64,000 nt of DNA from an uncultured Flavobacteriales bacterium (GCA_913020435.1 CAJVZZ010000004.1:92926-156925), one strand, 5' to 3'; positions 54,142 through 63,862 are shown, counted from the stretch's first letter. Numbers and translations are program-made. The notes: generated by a model from the sequence alone, not told the origin.

Positions 54142-55674
54142 ATGATTTACGACGTCTGTATTATTGGTGCTGGCCCTTCTGGAATTGCAGCTGCTATGCG
54201 ATCTATTGATTTAGGAAAAAAAGTATTGTTGATAGATAAGGGCAAAGTTGGAGGTGCAGGTGTATTTAATGGGGCACTTGCGTCAAAAACACTTTGGGAA
54301 ATTTCCGAAAATTATAAAACGGCTAAATCAAATAAGTTCGGGTATTATGTGTTTGATAGTGAAGTAGATTACGGAAGTATTATTGGTGAAATGCACAAAG
54401 CTGAGAATGAAAAACACAGCCAGCTTAAAGAACAAATTCAATACATGGAACGAGAGGGTAGCCTCCGTTTTTTAAATGGAAGAGCGAAATTAATTACCAA
54501 CAAAAGAGTACAAGTAACCAGTATTACTGGACGTTCCGAAGAATATGAAGTCGAAAATGTGATTATGGCGGTAGGCAGCCGTCCTAGAAAATTGGATCAT
54601 CTTCCTATTGATGAGAAAACAGTTGTTACCAGTGATGGAGTTACATCTTTCGATAAATTCCCGAAAAGTATTGTAATCCTAGGTGCAGGAGTTATAGGTT
54701 GTGAATTCGCTACAATTTTCTCAAACTTTGGCCAAACCAAAGTTCATATTATTGATAAAGCAGATCGTATTTTGCCTTTTGAAGATGACGATATAGCCTC
54801 AATGGTCAGCCGGAACTTAGAAGAAAATGGTGTTTTAGTGCATAAGAATTCTAGCCTAAAATCAATGAAAATTGTAGACGGCCAAGTCGAATATGTATTA
54901 GAATATGACGATGGTAGAATCGAAGTCTTTACTGTTGAAAAGGCACTAATTTCAATAGGAAGAGTCCCGAATGTTGAAAATCTTGGCCTGCAAGATGTGG
55001 GAATGAATCTCGATGCTAGAGGATTTGCAATTGATACGGATACCAAAACCTCAATTTCAAATATTTATGCTGTGGGTGATTTTACCGCGGATATTGCTTT
55101 AGTTAATATTGCTGAAATGGAAGGTCGTTATGCGGCAGAGCAAATTGCAGGAGTTACGGACTCCCAAATGGTGTATGATAATATCAGCACCATTATGTTT
55201 TTAAACCCTGAAGTTGCTGGCGTTGGTAAAAACGAAAAGACTTGCCGAAAGGAAGGTATTCCTTATAAGGTAGCCTTAATGGATTACCGGTTTGTCAATA
55301 GAGCTATTGCAAAAAGAAGGGTTCAAGGATTCTTTAAACTCATTGTCACCGACGATGAAGAAATGAAGATTATTGGAATGCGAGCTGTTGGGGATCAAGC
55401 CAGTTCTACTATTGAATCGGTTGCCATGCTTATTGCTCTAGATCGGGGAGTTAAAGATTTAGCCGATTTAATTTTCCCACATCCTGCAATTACTGAAGGA
55501 TTGCAAGAATGTGCACGAATGTTATTGGGCAAATCCATTATAAAACCTCGTGTTTTTAATCAACATTTAAAATGTTATCGATACTGTGCTGATGGAAGAA
55601 TTATCGACGTTTTTAGTAATTCAGTCGTTAACCAAAACAACATAAGTTCCTCGAAAAGTCTTGCTGAAAAATAG
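54142..55674 (+). CDS. dihydrolipoyl-dehydrogenase-like flavoprotein lacking the redox Cys pair (SthA-like)
   Basis: The 510-residue protein has an N-terminal FAD motif (YDVCIIGAGPSGIAAAMRSI, DLGKKVLLIDKGKVGGAGVF), an NAD(P)-binding motif (KSIVILGAGVIGCEFATIFS) and the second FAD motif (SNIYAVGDFTADIALVNIAE). The C-terminal dimer domain (LIFPHPAITEGLQECARMLL) is present. The position of the usual CxxxxC disulfide reads GGAGVFNGALASKTLWE, with no Cys. It therefore cannot be a lipoamide dehydrogenase, and may be a transhydrogenase-like or another pyridine nucleotide oxidoreductase. A 30-residue C-terminal extension with KCYRYC follows. It stands alone. Confidence 0.85.
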   Translation: MIYDVCIIGAGPSGIAAAMRSIDLGKKVLLIDKGKVGGAGVFNGALASKTLWEISENYKTAKSNKFGYYVFDSEVDYGSIIGEMHKAENEKHSQLKEQIQYMEREGSLRFLNGRAKLITNKRVQVTSITGRSEEYEVENVIMAVGSRPRKLDHLPIDEKTVVTSDGVTSFDKFPKSIVILGAGVIGCEFATIFSNFGQTKVHIIDKADRILPFEDDDIASMVSRNLEENGVLVHKNSSLKSMKIVDGQVEYVLEYDDGRIEVFTVEKALISIGRVPNVENLGLQDVGMNLDARGFAIDTDTKTSISNIYAVGDFTADIALVNIAEMEGRYAAEQIAGVTDSQMVYDNISTIMFLNPEVAGVGKNEKTCRKEGIPYKVALMDYRFVNRAIAKRRVQGFFKLIVTDDEEMKIIGMRAVGDQASSTIESVAMLIALDRGVKDLADLIFPHPAITEGLQECARMLLGKSIIKPRVFNQHLKCYRYCADGRIIDVFSNSVVNQNNISSSKSLAEK

Positions 55675-55685
55675 GATTACTGCGC

Positions 55686-56201
55686 TTACTGAAATTCAAC
55701 TTCAGCGCTTGGTGAGCTGGGTTGGGTGAGTAAAGTCTTAGAAATGTCATTAATATGCAAGTGCATCAGATTCGTTTGATCTAGAAAGGATTCAAAGAGC
55801 AGGGTATTGTTTATCTCTATGCTTTTTATTTTTGAAATATTCCGATATTCTAAATACACATATACTAATTCATTCTCACATTCATAGCCAACGATTTCAA
55901 ATCCAGCAATTTTTTCGTTTATAGTAAGTTGAAACTCATTTCTAAAGTAAGATTCGATATAATCTCGCTGATTATTTAAGGAATCAGGGCATAGATATAC
56001 AGGATTTTTATTTTTTTCTTCTAATGCATTCTCAAAATCGTCGTAAAAGAGTTTTACGGAAATTTCCAAGGATTTAGTTTCCTTTTTCCAATGCGCTTCG
56101 GCGACGGTTAAATGCAATGGGTGAGGCGAAAAAGCAAAGCAGACTGATAGTATCGACAACAGTCCAAATAACTTCATACCCAATATTCTTTTTTTATTCA
56201 T
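55686..56201 (-). CDS. DUF6702 family secreted protein
   Basis: The protein has 171 residues with a signal peptide (LLSILSVCFAFSPHPLHLT). The core SPHPLHLTVAEAHWKKETKS, LEISVKLFYDDFENALEEKN and VYVYLEYRNISKIKSIEINN, with LFESFLDQTNLMHLHINDIS at the end, matches the DUF6702 family. These short proteins sit next to M1 peptidase genes in many Bacteroidota. Here the M1 gene starts 74 bases away on the other strand. The His-rich ends (HPLHL, LMHLHI) could bind metal. Function is unknown. Confidence 0.8.
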   Translation of the reverse strand: MNKKRILGMKLFGLLSILSVCFAFSPHPLHLTVAEAHWKKETKSLEISVKLFYDDFENALEEKNKNPVYLCPDSLNNQRDYIESYFRNEFQLTINEKIAGFEIVGYECENELVYVYLEYRNISKIKSIEINNTLLFESFLDQTNLMHLHINDISKTLLTQPSSPSAEVEFQ

Positions 56202-56275
56202 TTACAAGTTCAATTGTAACAATTAAAGCAATTATACGGCAATCCTAGTTATTTTCGCGCGTTCAAAATATTCAG

Positions 56276-58636
56276 ATGAAAATGCAATTCAAATTTCTAG
56301 TACTTATCATTTTATCAGGTTCTTTTTCTTACGCACAAGAAAACACCAACACCAATAAATTTAGACAGTTATACGATCAATTACCAACTCCAAATGCCTA
56401 TCGTTCGGCAGATGGACAGCCAGGTCCTTGGTATTATCAAAATACTGCAGATTATAAAATGAATTTGGAATTGGATGATGCAAAGCAAATTCTCCTAGGA
56501 TCAGAGACGATTACTTACACCAATAACTCTAAAGATGAATTGGCTTATATCTGGTTGCAATTGGATCAGAACGTAAGAGCTAAAGACAGCGATACTCGTA
56601 AAATTAGCACTCAACGATTGAACAAAAAAGTTGCTTTTGGTCAGATCGAAAGAGATTTCTATTTCGAAGAATACGATGGTGGATTCAAAATAGAAGAAGT
56701 AAAAGACGATGGAGGCGCCAAACTGCCTTTTACAGTTGTAAAAACAATGATGCGCATCGATTTACCTAAGGCATTAAAGCCTGGGGCGAAAGTTTCTTTC
56801 TCTGTTAAGTGGTGGTATAATATCAACGATAGAATGCAAATTGGTGGACGTGGCGGATACGAATACTTTAAAGAAGAAGATAATTATTTGTACACACTCG
56901 CCCAGTTCTTTCCTAGAATGTGTGTTTACAATGAAGTTGAAGGATGGCAAAACAAACAGTTTTTAGGTCGTGGAGAATTTACACTTCCGTTTGGAAACTA
57001 TGAGGTGAATATTAAAGTGCCCAGCGATCATATTGTTGCAGCTACTGGTGAATTGCAAAATGCTTCAAGTGTATTGACTGCAAAACAAAGAGAGCGATTC
57101 AATAAAGCAAAAAATGCGACCGATAAGCCGGTTCTAATAATTACTCAAGAAGAGGCTGAGGAAAATGAAAAGGAAAAAGCTACTGGAACTAAAACTTGGA
57201 CTTATAAAGCAACTAACGTTCGTGATTTTGCCTTTGCAAGTTCTCGAAAGTTTATGTGGGATGGTATGGCTGCTGAAGTTGGATCTGGTTCCACAAAGAA
57301 AAAAATATTGTGTATGTCCTTTTATCCAAAAGAAGGAAATCCATTATGGGAGCGATATAGCACAGAACTAGTAGCACATACAATTAAATCCTATTCAAAA
57401 TTCACCATTGACTATCCGTATCCAACTGCACAGAGCATTCATTCAAATCGTATTGGAATGGAATATCCTATGATTTGTTTTAATGGCGGAAGACCAAATA
57501 AAGACGGAACCTATTCAGAAGGAACAAAATATGGTATGCATGGAGTAATTATTCATGAAGTAGGACACAACTTTTTCCCGATGATTATTAATTCGGATGA
57601 ACGCCAATGGACTTGGATGGATGAAGGGTTAAACACATTTGTTCAATACTTAACAGAGCAGGAGTGGAGTGATCATTACCCATCACGAAGAGGACCTGCA
57701 GATAAAATCACCAGTTATATGAAAGGAGATAAGCGTAAAATCTCTCCGATTATGACCAATTCAGAATCTATTTTTCAGTTTGGTAATAACTCTTATGCTA
57801 AGCCTGCAACTGCCTTAAACATCTTGAGAGAAACCGTTATGGGGCGGGAGTTATTTGACTTTGCATTTAAGACGTACTGTGAGCGTTGGGCATTTAAACA
57901 CCCTAGTCCAGCAGACTTTTTCAGAACAATGGAAGATGCTAGTGGTATTGATTTAGACTGGTTTTGGAGAGGTTGGTTTTACACTAACGATCATTGCGAC
58001 CAATCCATTGAAGATATTGTATGGTACAGAATTGATAGTAAAGATCCAGATGTAGAAAAAGCATTGAGCAAAAAAGAAGATGCAGTTAAGCGTCAGTTCA
58101 TAGGTGATATTAGAAACGATACAGTATTGACTCCTTTAATGAATCAAAAGCCAGAATTGGCTGAGTTTTATGATGATATTGAACGCAAATACAAAGTAAA
58201 TCGTTTAGATAAAGAAGACTACGAGAGTTATTTGAAAGGTCTAACTGAACATCAAAAAGAGATTTTAAATTCAGGATTGAATTTTTATCAGCTCAAGATC
58301 AAAAATAACGGTGGCTTAGTGATGCCAGTAATTTTAAGATTCACTTTTACTGATGATTCAGAAGAAGTAATTCGTATTCCAGTTGAAATATGGAAAATGA
58401 ATGACGAAGAAGTTACTAAGGTTTTCCATTTTGAAAAAGAGGTAAATAGAATTGAGTTAGACCCTTTTTTAGAAATAGCTGATACCGAAAAGTTCAATAA
58501 TTACTGGCCTAGAGAAGTAATTCCTACTCGATTTGAACTCTATAAAGGGCGCGGCAGCAGTAGGTATAAGAGCGGTGGAGGAGAGAATCCAATGCAAAGA
58601 GAAATAAGAGCTAATGAACCTGTTAAAGAGCAGTAG
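56276..58636 (+). CDS. secreted M1-family metallopeptidase
   Basis: The 786-residue protein has a signal peptide (SGSFSYAQ). The M1 domain includes the motif GIEYPMI-like RIGMEYPMICFNGGRPNKDG in place of GAMEN, the zinc motif HEVGHNFFPMIINSDERQWT at about 426 and the third ligand in WMDEGLNTFVQYLTEQ. The N-terminal beta-domain begins at about residue 55 (YKMNLELDDAKQILLGSETI, TYTNNSKDELAYIWLQLDQN). A long C-terminal part includes a beta-sandwich (GGLVMPVILRFTFTDDSEEV). It is probably an aminopeptidase in the periplasm or outside. Its 3' end overlaps the YitT gene tail by 14 bases. Confidence 0.9.
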   Translation: MKMQFKFLVLIILSGSFSYAQENTNTNKFRQLYDQLPTPNAYRSADGQPGPWYYQNTADYKMNLELDDAKQILLGSETITYTNNSKDELAYIWLQLDQNVRAKDSDTRKISTQRLNKKVAFGQIERDFYFEEYDGGFKIEEVKDDGGAKLPFTVVKTMMRIDLPKALKPGAKVSFSVKWWYNINDRMQIGGRGGYEYFKEEDNYLYTLAQFFPRMCVYNEVEGWQNKQFLGRGEFTLPFGNYEVNIKVPSDHIVAATGELQNASSVLTAKQRERFNKAKNATDKPVLIITQEEAEENEKEKATGTKTWTYKATNVRDFAFASSRKFMWDGMAAEVGSGSTKKKILCMSFYPKEGNPLWERYSTELVAHTIKSYSKFTIDYPYPTAQSIHSNRIGMEYPMICFNGGRPNKDGTYSEGTKYGMHGVIIHEVGHNFFPMIINSDERQWTWMDEGLNTFVQYLTEQEWSDHYPSRRGPADKITSYMKGDKRKISPIMTNSESIFQFGNNSYAKPATALNILRETVMGRELFDFAFKTYCERWAFKHPSPADFFRTMEDASGIDLDWFWRGWFYTNDHCDQSIEDIVWYRIDSKDPDVEKALSKKEDAVKRQFIGDIRNDTVLTPLMNQKPELAEFYDDIERKYKVNRLDKEDYESYLKGLTEHQKEILNSGLNFYQLKIKNNGGLVMPVILRFTFTDDSEEVIRIPVEIWKMNDEEVTKVFHFEKEVNRIELDPFLEIADTEKFNNYWPREVIPTRFELYKGRGSSRYKSGGGENPMQREIRANEPVKEQ

Positions 58637-59525
58637 GTTTTTTATCCATCCACTGGGGTTTTAAGGTTTTTAAGTTTTCTGTGGTTAAATATTTTCTAAG
58701 AATTCCACCCTTTATATCGTTGACATGGAATTCGATTATAAAAGCATCTGGATCGATTTTATCAATAAGATTGTAAGTTTTCCGAATATCAATACGGTTA
58801 ATTACAGTATGAATAATCTGTTTTTCACCTTGCTCACCTCGTTTTCCAAAGCCACTACTTGACTTGTAAATGGTCATTCCAACGCCAATTTCGGCAGATA
58901 GAGTACGCTCGATTTCTATGAACTTATTAGACACAATCATTAATCCTACAAAGTCCTCAAACCCATCAATCATGAGGTCAATAACTTTAGCGGTAATAAG
59001 AAAAGTTAGAATAGAATACATAGCGACTTCTATAGATAGCAATGCAGCGGTGATACTAAATAGAATGACGTTAAAAACTAAGATTACTTTACCGATACTA
59101 ATGCCATAGCGTTCGTTTACTACAATTCCTAGAATTTCTGAGCCATCTAACACCGCTCCATTTTTTACCGTTAAACCAATTCCTGCACCCAGAAAAAGTC
59201 CTCCGAAAATTGCAATAAGTAACTTGTCATCGGTAACCGGTTCAAAGTTTTCGAAGTGAATCATAATTGCAAGAGCAATAATCGAGAGGATTGATTTTAC
59301 GAAAATTCTTTTGCTCAATGAATACCATGCAAGAAATAGAAACGGAAGACTGACAAATAATAAAAGAAACGAAATGTCCATTCCAGTTATCTCGCTTAGT
59401 AAGATCGCTATTCCGGTTGCTCCCCCATCTAAAAATCCATTGGGTAGCAGAAATACTTTTAGACCAATACTGGCGAGCAAAACACCTACCGCAATTTGAA
59501 ATATTTCAGAGAAAAGTTTTTGCAT
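58623..59525 (-). CDS. YitT-family membrane protein
   Basis: This protein of 300 residues has five membrane helices in the first 200 residues (IAVGVLLASIGLKVFLLPNG, FLDGGATGIAILLSEITGMD, SILSIIALAIMIHFE, IAIFGGLFLGAGIGLTVKNG, VILVFNVILFSITAALLSIE) and a C-terminal DUF2179 domain (GVGMTIYKSSSGFGKRGEQG, VINRIDIRKTYNLIDKIDPD, AFIIEFHVNDIKGG). GLFLGAGIGL and GSEILGI are family hallmarks. Members are uncharacterised, with a possible nucleotide- or amino-acid-related role. Domain length is complete. Confidence 0.9.
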   Translation of the reverse strand: MQKLFSEIFQIAVGVLLASIGLKVFLLPNGFLDGGATGIAILLSEITGMDISFLLLFVSLPFLFLAWYSLSKRIFVKSILSIIALAIMIHFENFEPVTDDKLLIAIFGGLFLGAGIGLTVKNGAVLDGSEILGIVVNERYGISIGKVILVFNVILFSITAALLSIEVAMYSILTFLITAKVIDLMIDGFEDFVGLMIVSNKFIEIERTLSAEIGVGMTIYKSSSGFGKRGEQGEKQIIHTVINRIDIRKTYNLIDKIDPDAFIIEFHVNDIKGGILRKYLTTENLKTLKPQWMDKKPTAL

Positions 59526-59596
59526 GAACGGGTTGAATTGTAGAGTTAGAGTCTCTTATTTGTACAAACGAAGTCCTCGTTTGGTTAATTTTTGAA

Positions 59597-60013
59597 CTAT
59601 ACAGCAAATAACTGGTCCATATTTCGGAAGGCTTTAAACTCCAAAGCATTGTTTTCAGGGTCATTGAAGAATAGAGTTGCCTGTTCACCCTTTTCACCTT
59701 TAAACCTAATATAAGGTTCAATAATGAAGTCAATGTTATGGCCCTTCAGCTTTTTAGCCAGTTCTTCCCATGTATTCCAGTCTAATACAACACCAAAGTG
59801 GGGCACAGGAACTTGATGACCATCTACAGGATTTGAATTGGGTGTGTCAATTGGCTTGGAATCTACTTCATGAATGACCAATTGGTGTCCGAAGAAATTG
59901 AAATCAACCCATTTTTCTGAGCTGCGTCCTTCTGCACAACCAAGTGTATTTCTATAGAAATTTCTACAAATTTTTAAATTTCGAACTGGAATTGCGAGGT
60001 GAAAGGGTTGCAT
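59597..60013 (-). CDS. VOC-family (glyoxalase-like) protein
   Basis: The 138-residue protein has the VOC beta-alpha-beta-beta-beta fold: [40 protein letters not shown] and [20 protein letters not shown], then [20 protein letters not shown] with [20 protein letters not shown]. Metal ligands His5, His62-region and Glu near the C terminus (NNALEFKAF) are consistent with an active dioxygenase or lyase. The substrate cannot be named. It is the last gene of a minus-strand run including a SUMF1-like protein 14 bases before it. Confidence 0.85.
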   Translation of the reverse strand: MQPFHLAIPVRNLKICRNFYRNTLGCAEGRSSEKWVDFNFFGHQLVIHEVDSKPIDTPNSNPVDGHQVPVPHFGVVLDWNTWEELAKKLKGHNIDFIIEPYIRFKGEKGEQATLFFNDPENNALEFKAFRNMDQLFAV

Positions 60014-60027
60014 ATTGATTCTGATTT

Positions 60028-60825
60028 TTATTCTTTAATTACTTCCATTACCCAGCGGAAGCCTATTGCTCTATTTGGAGCAAAGTTGTCAAGAAATGGG
60101 TCCTCAGCTTCAATAGAAAGCGACGTGGAGTAATTTCTCCAACTTCCGCCAGCAGTAGTGCCTTCTTCTAGAAGCATTTCGGCCGCATTTCCTGAAAGGT
60201 TATAAATGTTCAGTTTATTTGGCCAATAAGAGGCAACAGGAGCAAGAACATCAGCAATTGTTGCATTTGGTCCAGAATTTTTCAACTTTTCCATTTCCTC
60301 TTTTGATCTTCTGAAATTTGCTCTGCATGCCCCATTTTCTCTAAGTACTGAATTTCCGTCCCAAGGATACAGAGCCTCTTTATTTCCAGCTTGAACAGCG
60401 GTTATCCATTCCAGCTTTGTTGGAAGCCTGAACTTTACCTTTTCAAATTTTCGTTTTTTATTTTTATTGTATTGCTCTGAAAGCCATAAGCAATAGATAA
60501 GTGCTGATTTATAGGGAATTGTTACTACCGGATAAATTTGATAGACAGGATGTTGAGCATAGTACTTTACGTATGGCTCGTTATTACCTTTTTTACTATT
60601 CCACTGTAAACTGTCTACTTGAGTGCTTTGCAATAAAGCAGTATCATTAATGGATTTTAAATAGGTTCTGAAGGTATTGTAATCTCCATTACTTACTTCA
60701 TATTTTGAAATATAAAGTGAATCGTTCAATTTCGCTAAGGACTTTTTTAATGCCTTATAGTCGGGTTCTTGAGAAAACCCAATTGAGACAGATAAAAGAA
60801 GTAATGCGGTAATGAAAACTTTCAT
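60028..60825 (-). CDS. SUMF1/FGE-domain exported protein lacking the catalytic Cys
   Basis: From ATG 60825 it has 265 residues and a signal peptide ([11 protein letters not shown]). The FGE-sulfatase domain includes [80 protein letters not shown] with [13 protein letters not shown] and [14 protein letters not shown]. The last motif is normally GFRC in formylglycine-generating enzymes; here it is GFRW, so it probably does not make formylglycine. GldJ and GldK of the gliding machinery share this domain, so a structural or binding role is more likely. An earlier in-frame start at 60855 adds ten hydrophilic residues and is not preferred. Confidence 0.8.
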   Translation of the reverse strand: MKVFITALLLLSVSIGFSQEPDYKALKKSLAKLNDSLYISKYEVSNGDYNTFRTYLKSINDTALLQSTQVDSLQWNSKKGNNEPYVKYYAQHPVYQIYPVVTIPYKSALIYCLWLSEQYNKNKKRKFEKVKFRLPTKLEWITAVQAGNKEALYPWDGNSVLRENGACRANFRRSKEEMEKLKNSGPNATIADVLAPVASYWPNKLNIYNLSGNAAEMLLEEGTTAGGSWRNYSTSLSIEAEDPFLDNFAPNRAIGFRWVMEVIKE

Positions 60826-60900
60826 AATCAGATATTTAGGTTGATTTAACGTCACAAAGGAAGTATTTATTTTATCAGAGATTATAGCGCTTCTTTAAGC

Positions 60901-61731
60901 TTAGTTTAAAAAAGGGCAAGTAAACAAATAATTATCTCGATTTACAGTTGTTTCAATCGACGAAATGGCACCGTCATCGGTAATATAGAATTGCTGATAT
61001 CCTAAGTCTAAAAGAAAACTTAAAATGGAGTTTCTATCATTTTGTTCCTTCAATATTTCAACCAATAAAACAGGCTTTAGTTTTCTTAGCACCTCTTTCA
61101 TTCCCTGTAATGCTTGAAGTTCTGCACCTTCAATATCTATTTTAATGAAATCAATTTTCTTGATGTTGTGCTCTCTGACATAATCGTCAAACGCTATCAT
61201 TGGAACAGTTTTTTTCTTGGAATTTAGAGTAGCATTTTTACTTACCATACCAAGGTTTTGCTCCTCTTTGTTGTAGTACAAATCAAGAACACCTTTTTGC
61301 TCGCCTACAGCCAAATTTTCAGCTATAATTTTACGATTTGGGTTAAGTCCTATATTTTGACTCAGTCGCTTAAAGTTTTCGGGAAAAGGTTCAAACGCTA
61401 CTACTTGGCCTTCGTTTCCTATAATAGAAGAGGCAAATAAGGTATACCACCCGAAATTTGCTCCAACATCGACAAATACTGCATCGTCTTTTAAATAAGG
61501 TCCAATGGCTTTTAGTTCTGCGGGCTCATATTCGCCAAGAAAAAAGACATTTTGTTGAACCCAATCATCAATGTGTAATTGAAAATGTGAGCCATTGATT
61601 CGAATGTTTTTTTCAACTCCATGAAATAGATCCAATGGTTTAAACACTCTTTTGTAAAAGCCGTAATACGTGCCTTTAAAGAATTCAATTTTAAATAGAA
61701 TTTTGAAAATTTCAGCGATTAAACCTCTCAT
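60901..61731 (-). CDS. FkbM-family SAM-dependent methyltransferase
   Basis: ATG 61731 is preferred to GTG 61770. The 276-residue protein has motif I FVDVGANFGWYTLFASSIIG with VVAFEPFPENFKRLSQNIGL, then AENLAVGEQKGVLDLYYNKE and VREHNIKKIDFIKIDIEGAE with LQALQGMKEVL. These are the FkbM-type SAM-binding and catalytic motifs. Members O-methylate sugars or other glycan parts. No glycan biosynthesis genes are adjacent. The N-terminal 50 residues are hydrophobic but lack a cleavage site. Confidence 0.85.
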   Translation of the reverse strand: MRGLIAEIFKILFKIEFFKGTYYGFYKRVFKPLDLFHGVEKNIRINGSHFQLHIDDWVQQNVFFLGEYEPAELKAIGPYLKDDAVFVDVGANFGWYTLFASSIIGNEGQVVAFEPFPENFKRLSQNIGLNPNRKIIAENLAVGEQKGVLDLYYNKEEQNLGMVSKNATLNSKKKTVPMIAFDDYVREHNIKKIDFIKIDIEGAELQALQGMKEVLRKLKPVLLVEILKEQNDRNSILSFLLDLGYQQFYITDDGAISSIETTVNRDNYLFTCPFLN

Positions 61732-61796
61732 AGAATAAATCAATTCTAGCGGTGAAAGTAAGCAATGCACATTTATATAAAAGTTCGAGTGATGCT

Positions 61797-62054
61797 TTAT
61801 GAATTATCTTTCTTATTTAGTTTTACTGCTTTTCTTCTTTCAACTTCAATATAGAGTAGCTCAACTTTTTCTCTAGCCCAAGGGGTTTTTCTTAGAAACT
61901 TCAAACTAGAATTAACCGAAGGGTCTGATATAAAACAATTGATCGTAATCTTAGTTCCTAGTTTCTCCCACCCGAAAAATTCAACCAGGGTTTCTACCAT
62001 GGTCACTAGTTTTACACCGTGCAGCGGATCATTGGATTGTTCTGTATTATTCAT
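61797..62054 (-). CDS. VF530-type DNA-binding protein
   Basis: The 85-residue protein matches the VF530 family: NDPLHGVKLVTMVETLVEFF, then GWEKLGTKITINCFISDPSV and NSSLKFLRKTPWAREKVELL. The core SSLKFLRKTPWAREKVE is the signature. The family fold was solved for a Vibrio protein and is proposed to bind DNA; function is otherwise unknown. The C terminus is basic (ERRKAVKLNKKDNS). It lies between two minus-strand genes without overlap. Confidence 0.9.
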   Translation of the reverse strand: MNNTEQSNDPLHGVKLVTMVETLVEFFGWEKLGTKITINCFISDPSVNSSLKFLRKTPWAREKVELLYIEVERRKAVKLNKKDNS

Positions 62055-62083
62055 TTTTTAGTTCTGGGAGTTTTATAACCTAT

Positions 62084-62148
62084 GTCATTCCCACGAAGGT
62101 GGGAATCTAAATATGCTAGAACAGATTCCCACCTGCGCCGGAATGACG
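62084..62148. repeat. palindromic intergenic repeat (GTCATTCCC family)
   Basis: GTCATTCCCACGAAGGTGGG and AATCT, then AGATTCCCACCTGCGCCGG and AATGAC, form two inverted hairpins that are themselves mirror images. A half copy is at 42349-42371. It fills the gap between the VF530 and carboxylase genes and may double as a bidirectional terminator. Confidence 0.7.
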
Positions 62149-62177
62149 TTAATAAAGCAGCTTTATAAGCAAAATAT

Positions 62178-63830
62178 TTAAGTTTGAATTACACCAACGT
62201 TAAAACGCTTTGTAATTGGAGCTCCATTTGCAACTTCAATCCCCATACTAATCCAGTTTCGCGTTTCAACAGGATTTATAATTGCATCCATCCAAATACG
62301 TGAAGCAGCATAATAAGCTGTTGTTTGTTCGTCGTACTTATCTGTTATTTTCTTGAGTAATTCAGCTTCTTTCTCTGGTGAGATTGTTTCTCCTCTCGAT
62401 TTCATACTAGCCACCTGAATCTGCAATAAAGTCTTTGCAGCCTGAGCACCACCCATAACGGCAATCTTAGCAGTAGGCCATCCAACTATAAACCTTGGAT
62501 CATAAGCTTTTCCGCACATCGCATAATTTCCAGCACCATAAGAGTTGCCCATAACTATGGTGAACTTAGGAACAACAGAATTAGCTACAGCATTTACCAA
62601 TTTAGCACCGTCTTTAATTATACCTGCATGTTCTGACTGACTGCCTACCATAAATCCAGTAACGTCTTGTAAGAAGACCAATGGAATTTTTTTCTGGTTG
62701 CAATTCATAATAAAGCGCGCTGCTTTATCTGCTGAATCGTTATAAATAACACCACCAAACTGCATTTGGCCTGTTTTAGATTTTACCAATTGACGCTGGT
62801 TGGCTACAATTCCAACTGCCCAGCCATCGATTCTAGCTGTAGCGCAAACAATCGTTTTTCCAAATCCTTCTTTGTATTCTTCAATTTCAGAATTGTCTAC
62901 AATACGTTTAATGATATCACGAACTTCATACTGTCCAGAACTATTTTCTGGTAAAATCCCTAGAATTTCTTCAGCTTTAAACTTTGGTTCAATTGATTTT
63001 TCGCGATTAAAACCAGCTTTCTCAAACGAACCGATTTTACTCATCATTTTCTTGATTTTATCCAAACAATCTTTATCGTTTAGTGCTTTTACATCACAAA
63101 CTCCAGAAATCTCGGTATGCGTTGTCGCTCCTCCAAGAGTTTCATTGTCAATTGTTTCTCCAATTGCTGCTTTTACTAGATAAGAACCAGCAAGAAAAAT
63201 AGTTCCGGTTTTATCTACAATCAAACTTTCGTCTGACATGATAGGCAGATATGCACCACCAGCAACACAAGAGCCCATTACAGCAGCTATCTGAATTATT
63301 CCTTCAGATGACATTATTGCATTGTTCCTGAAAATACGTCCGAAGTGTTCCTTGTCTGGAAAAATTTCGTCTTGCATAGGAAGGAAAACCCCTGCGCTAT
63401 CTACTAAGTAGATAATTGGTAATCGATTTTCCATCGCAATTTCTTGAGCTCTTAGGTTTTTCTTTCCTGTGATTGGAAACCATGCTCCAGCTTTTACGGT
63501 TGCGTCATTGGCAACAATCATTGCTCTGCGACCGCCAATTTGGCCAACACCACAAACAACTCCACCAGCCGGGCAACCACCGTATTCTTTATACATCCCC
63601 ATTCCCGCAAAAGCGCCTACTTCAAAGAAATATTTTGGGTCATCAATCAAATAATCGATACGCTCTCGGGCAGTCATTTTTCCTTTTGCGCGATGTTTTT
63701 CCATCCGAGCTTTTCCACCGCCTTCAGCAATTTTGGCCAAATGTCTATTGAGCTCAGCTATTTTGAGCTTCATTTTGTCTTCGTTCTTATTGAACGCTAA
63801 CTCTTCTTTTTTTGATTTTTCGGCACTCAT
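62178..63830 (-). CDS. acyl-CoA carboxylase carboxyltransferase (beta) subunit
   Basis: ATG 63830 gives 550 residues; the longer frame to 63857 enters a -7 promoter box at 63854-63862. The carboxyltransferase motifs are GGGKARMEKHRAKGKMTARE with RIDYLIDDPKYFFEVGAFAG, GVVCGVGQIGGRRAMIVAND with VDSAGVFLPMQDEIFPDKEH, and AAVMGSCVAGGAYLPIMSDE. C-terminal FLQDVTGFMVGSQSEHAGII with GNSYGAGNYAMCGKAYDPRF and GGAQAAKTLLQIQ complete it. The pattern fits methylcrotonyl-CoA carboxylase beta more than the propionyl type, so leucine degradation is likely. The biotin-bearing alpha subunit is not in the window. Confidence 0.93.
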   Translation of the reverse strand: MSAEKSKKEELAFNKNEDKMKLKIAELNRHLAKIAEGGGKARMEKHRAKGKMTARERIDYLIDDPKYFFEVGAFAGMGMYKEYGGCPAGGVVCGVGQIGGRRAMIVANDATVKAGAWFPITGKKNLRAQEIAMENRLPIIYLVDSAGVFLPMQDEIFPDKEHFGRIFRNNAIMSSEGIIQIAAVMGSCVAGGAYLPIMSDESLIVDKTGTIFLAGSYLVKAAIGETIDNETLGGATTHTEISGVCDVKALNDKDCLDKIKKMMSKIGSFEKAGFNREKSIEPKFKAEEILGILPENSSGQYEVRDIIKRIVDNSEIEEYKEGFGKTIVCATARIDGWAVGIVANQRQLVKSKTGQMQFGGVIYNDSADKAARFIMNCNQKKIPLVFLQDVTGFMVGSQSEHAGIIKDGAKLVNAVANSVVPKFTIVMGNSYGAGNYAMCGKAYDPRFIVGWPTAKIAVMGGAQAAKTLLQIQVASMKSRGETISPEKEAELLKKITDKYDEQTTAYYAASRIWMDAIINPVETRNWISMGIEVANGAPITKRFNVGVIQT

Positions 63831-63853
63831 GTATCGTAGGATTGATGAAGTAA

Positions 63854-63862
63854 ACAAATGTA
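63854..63862 (-). promoter_or_regulatory. -7 promoter box of the acyl-CoA carboxylase gene
   Basis: The minus strand reads TACATTTGT, matching TAnnTTTG, 24 bases before ATG 63830. It supports that ATG over an in-frame start at 63857. From 63863 to the window end no feature is seen. Confidence 0.5.
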
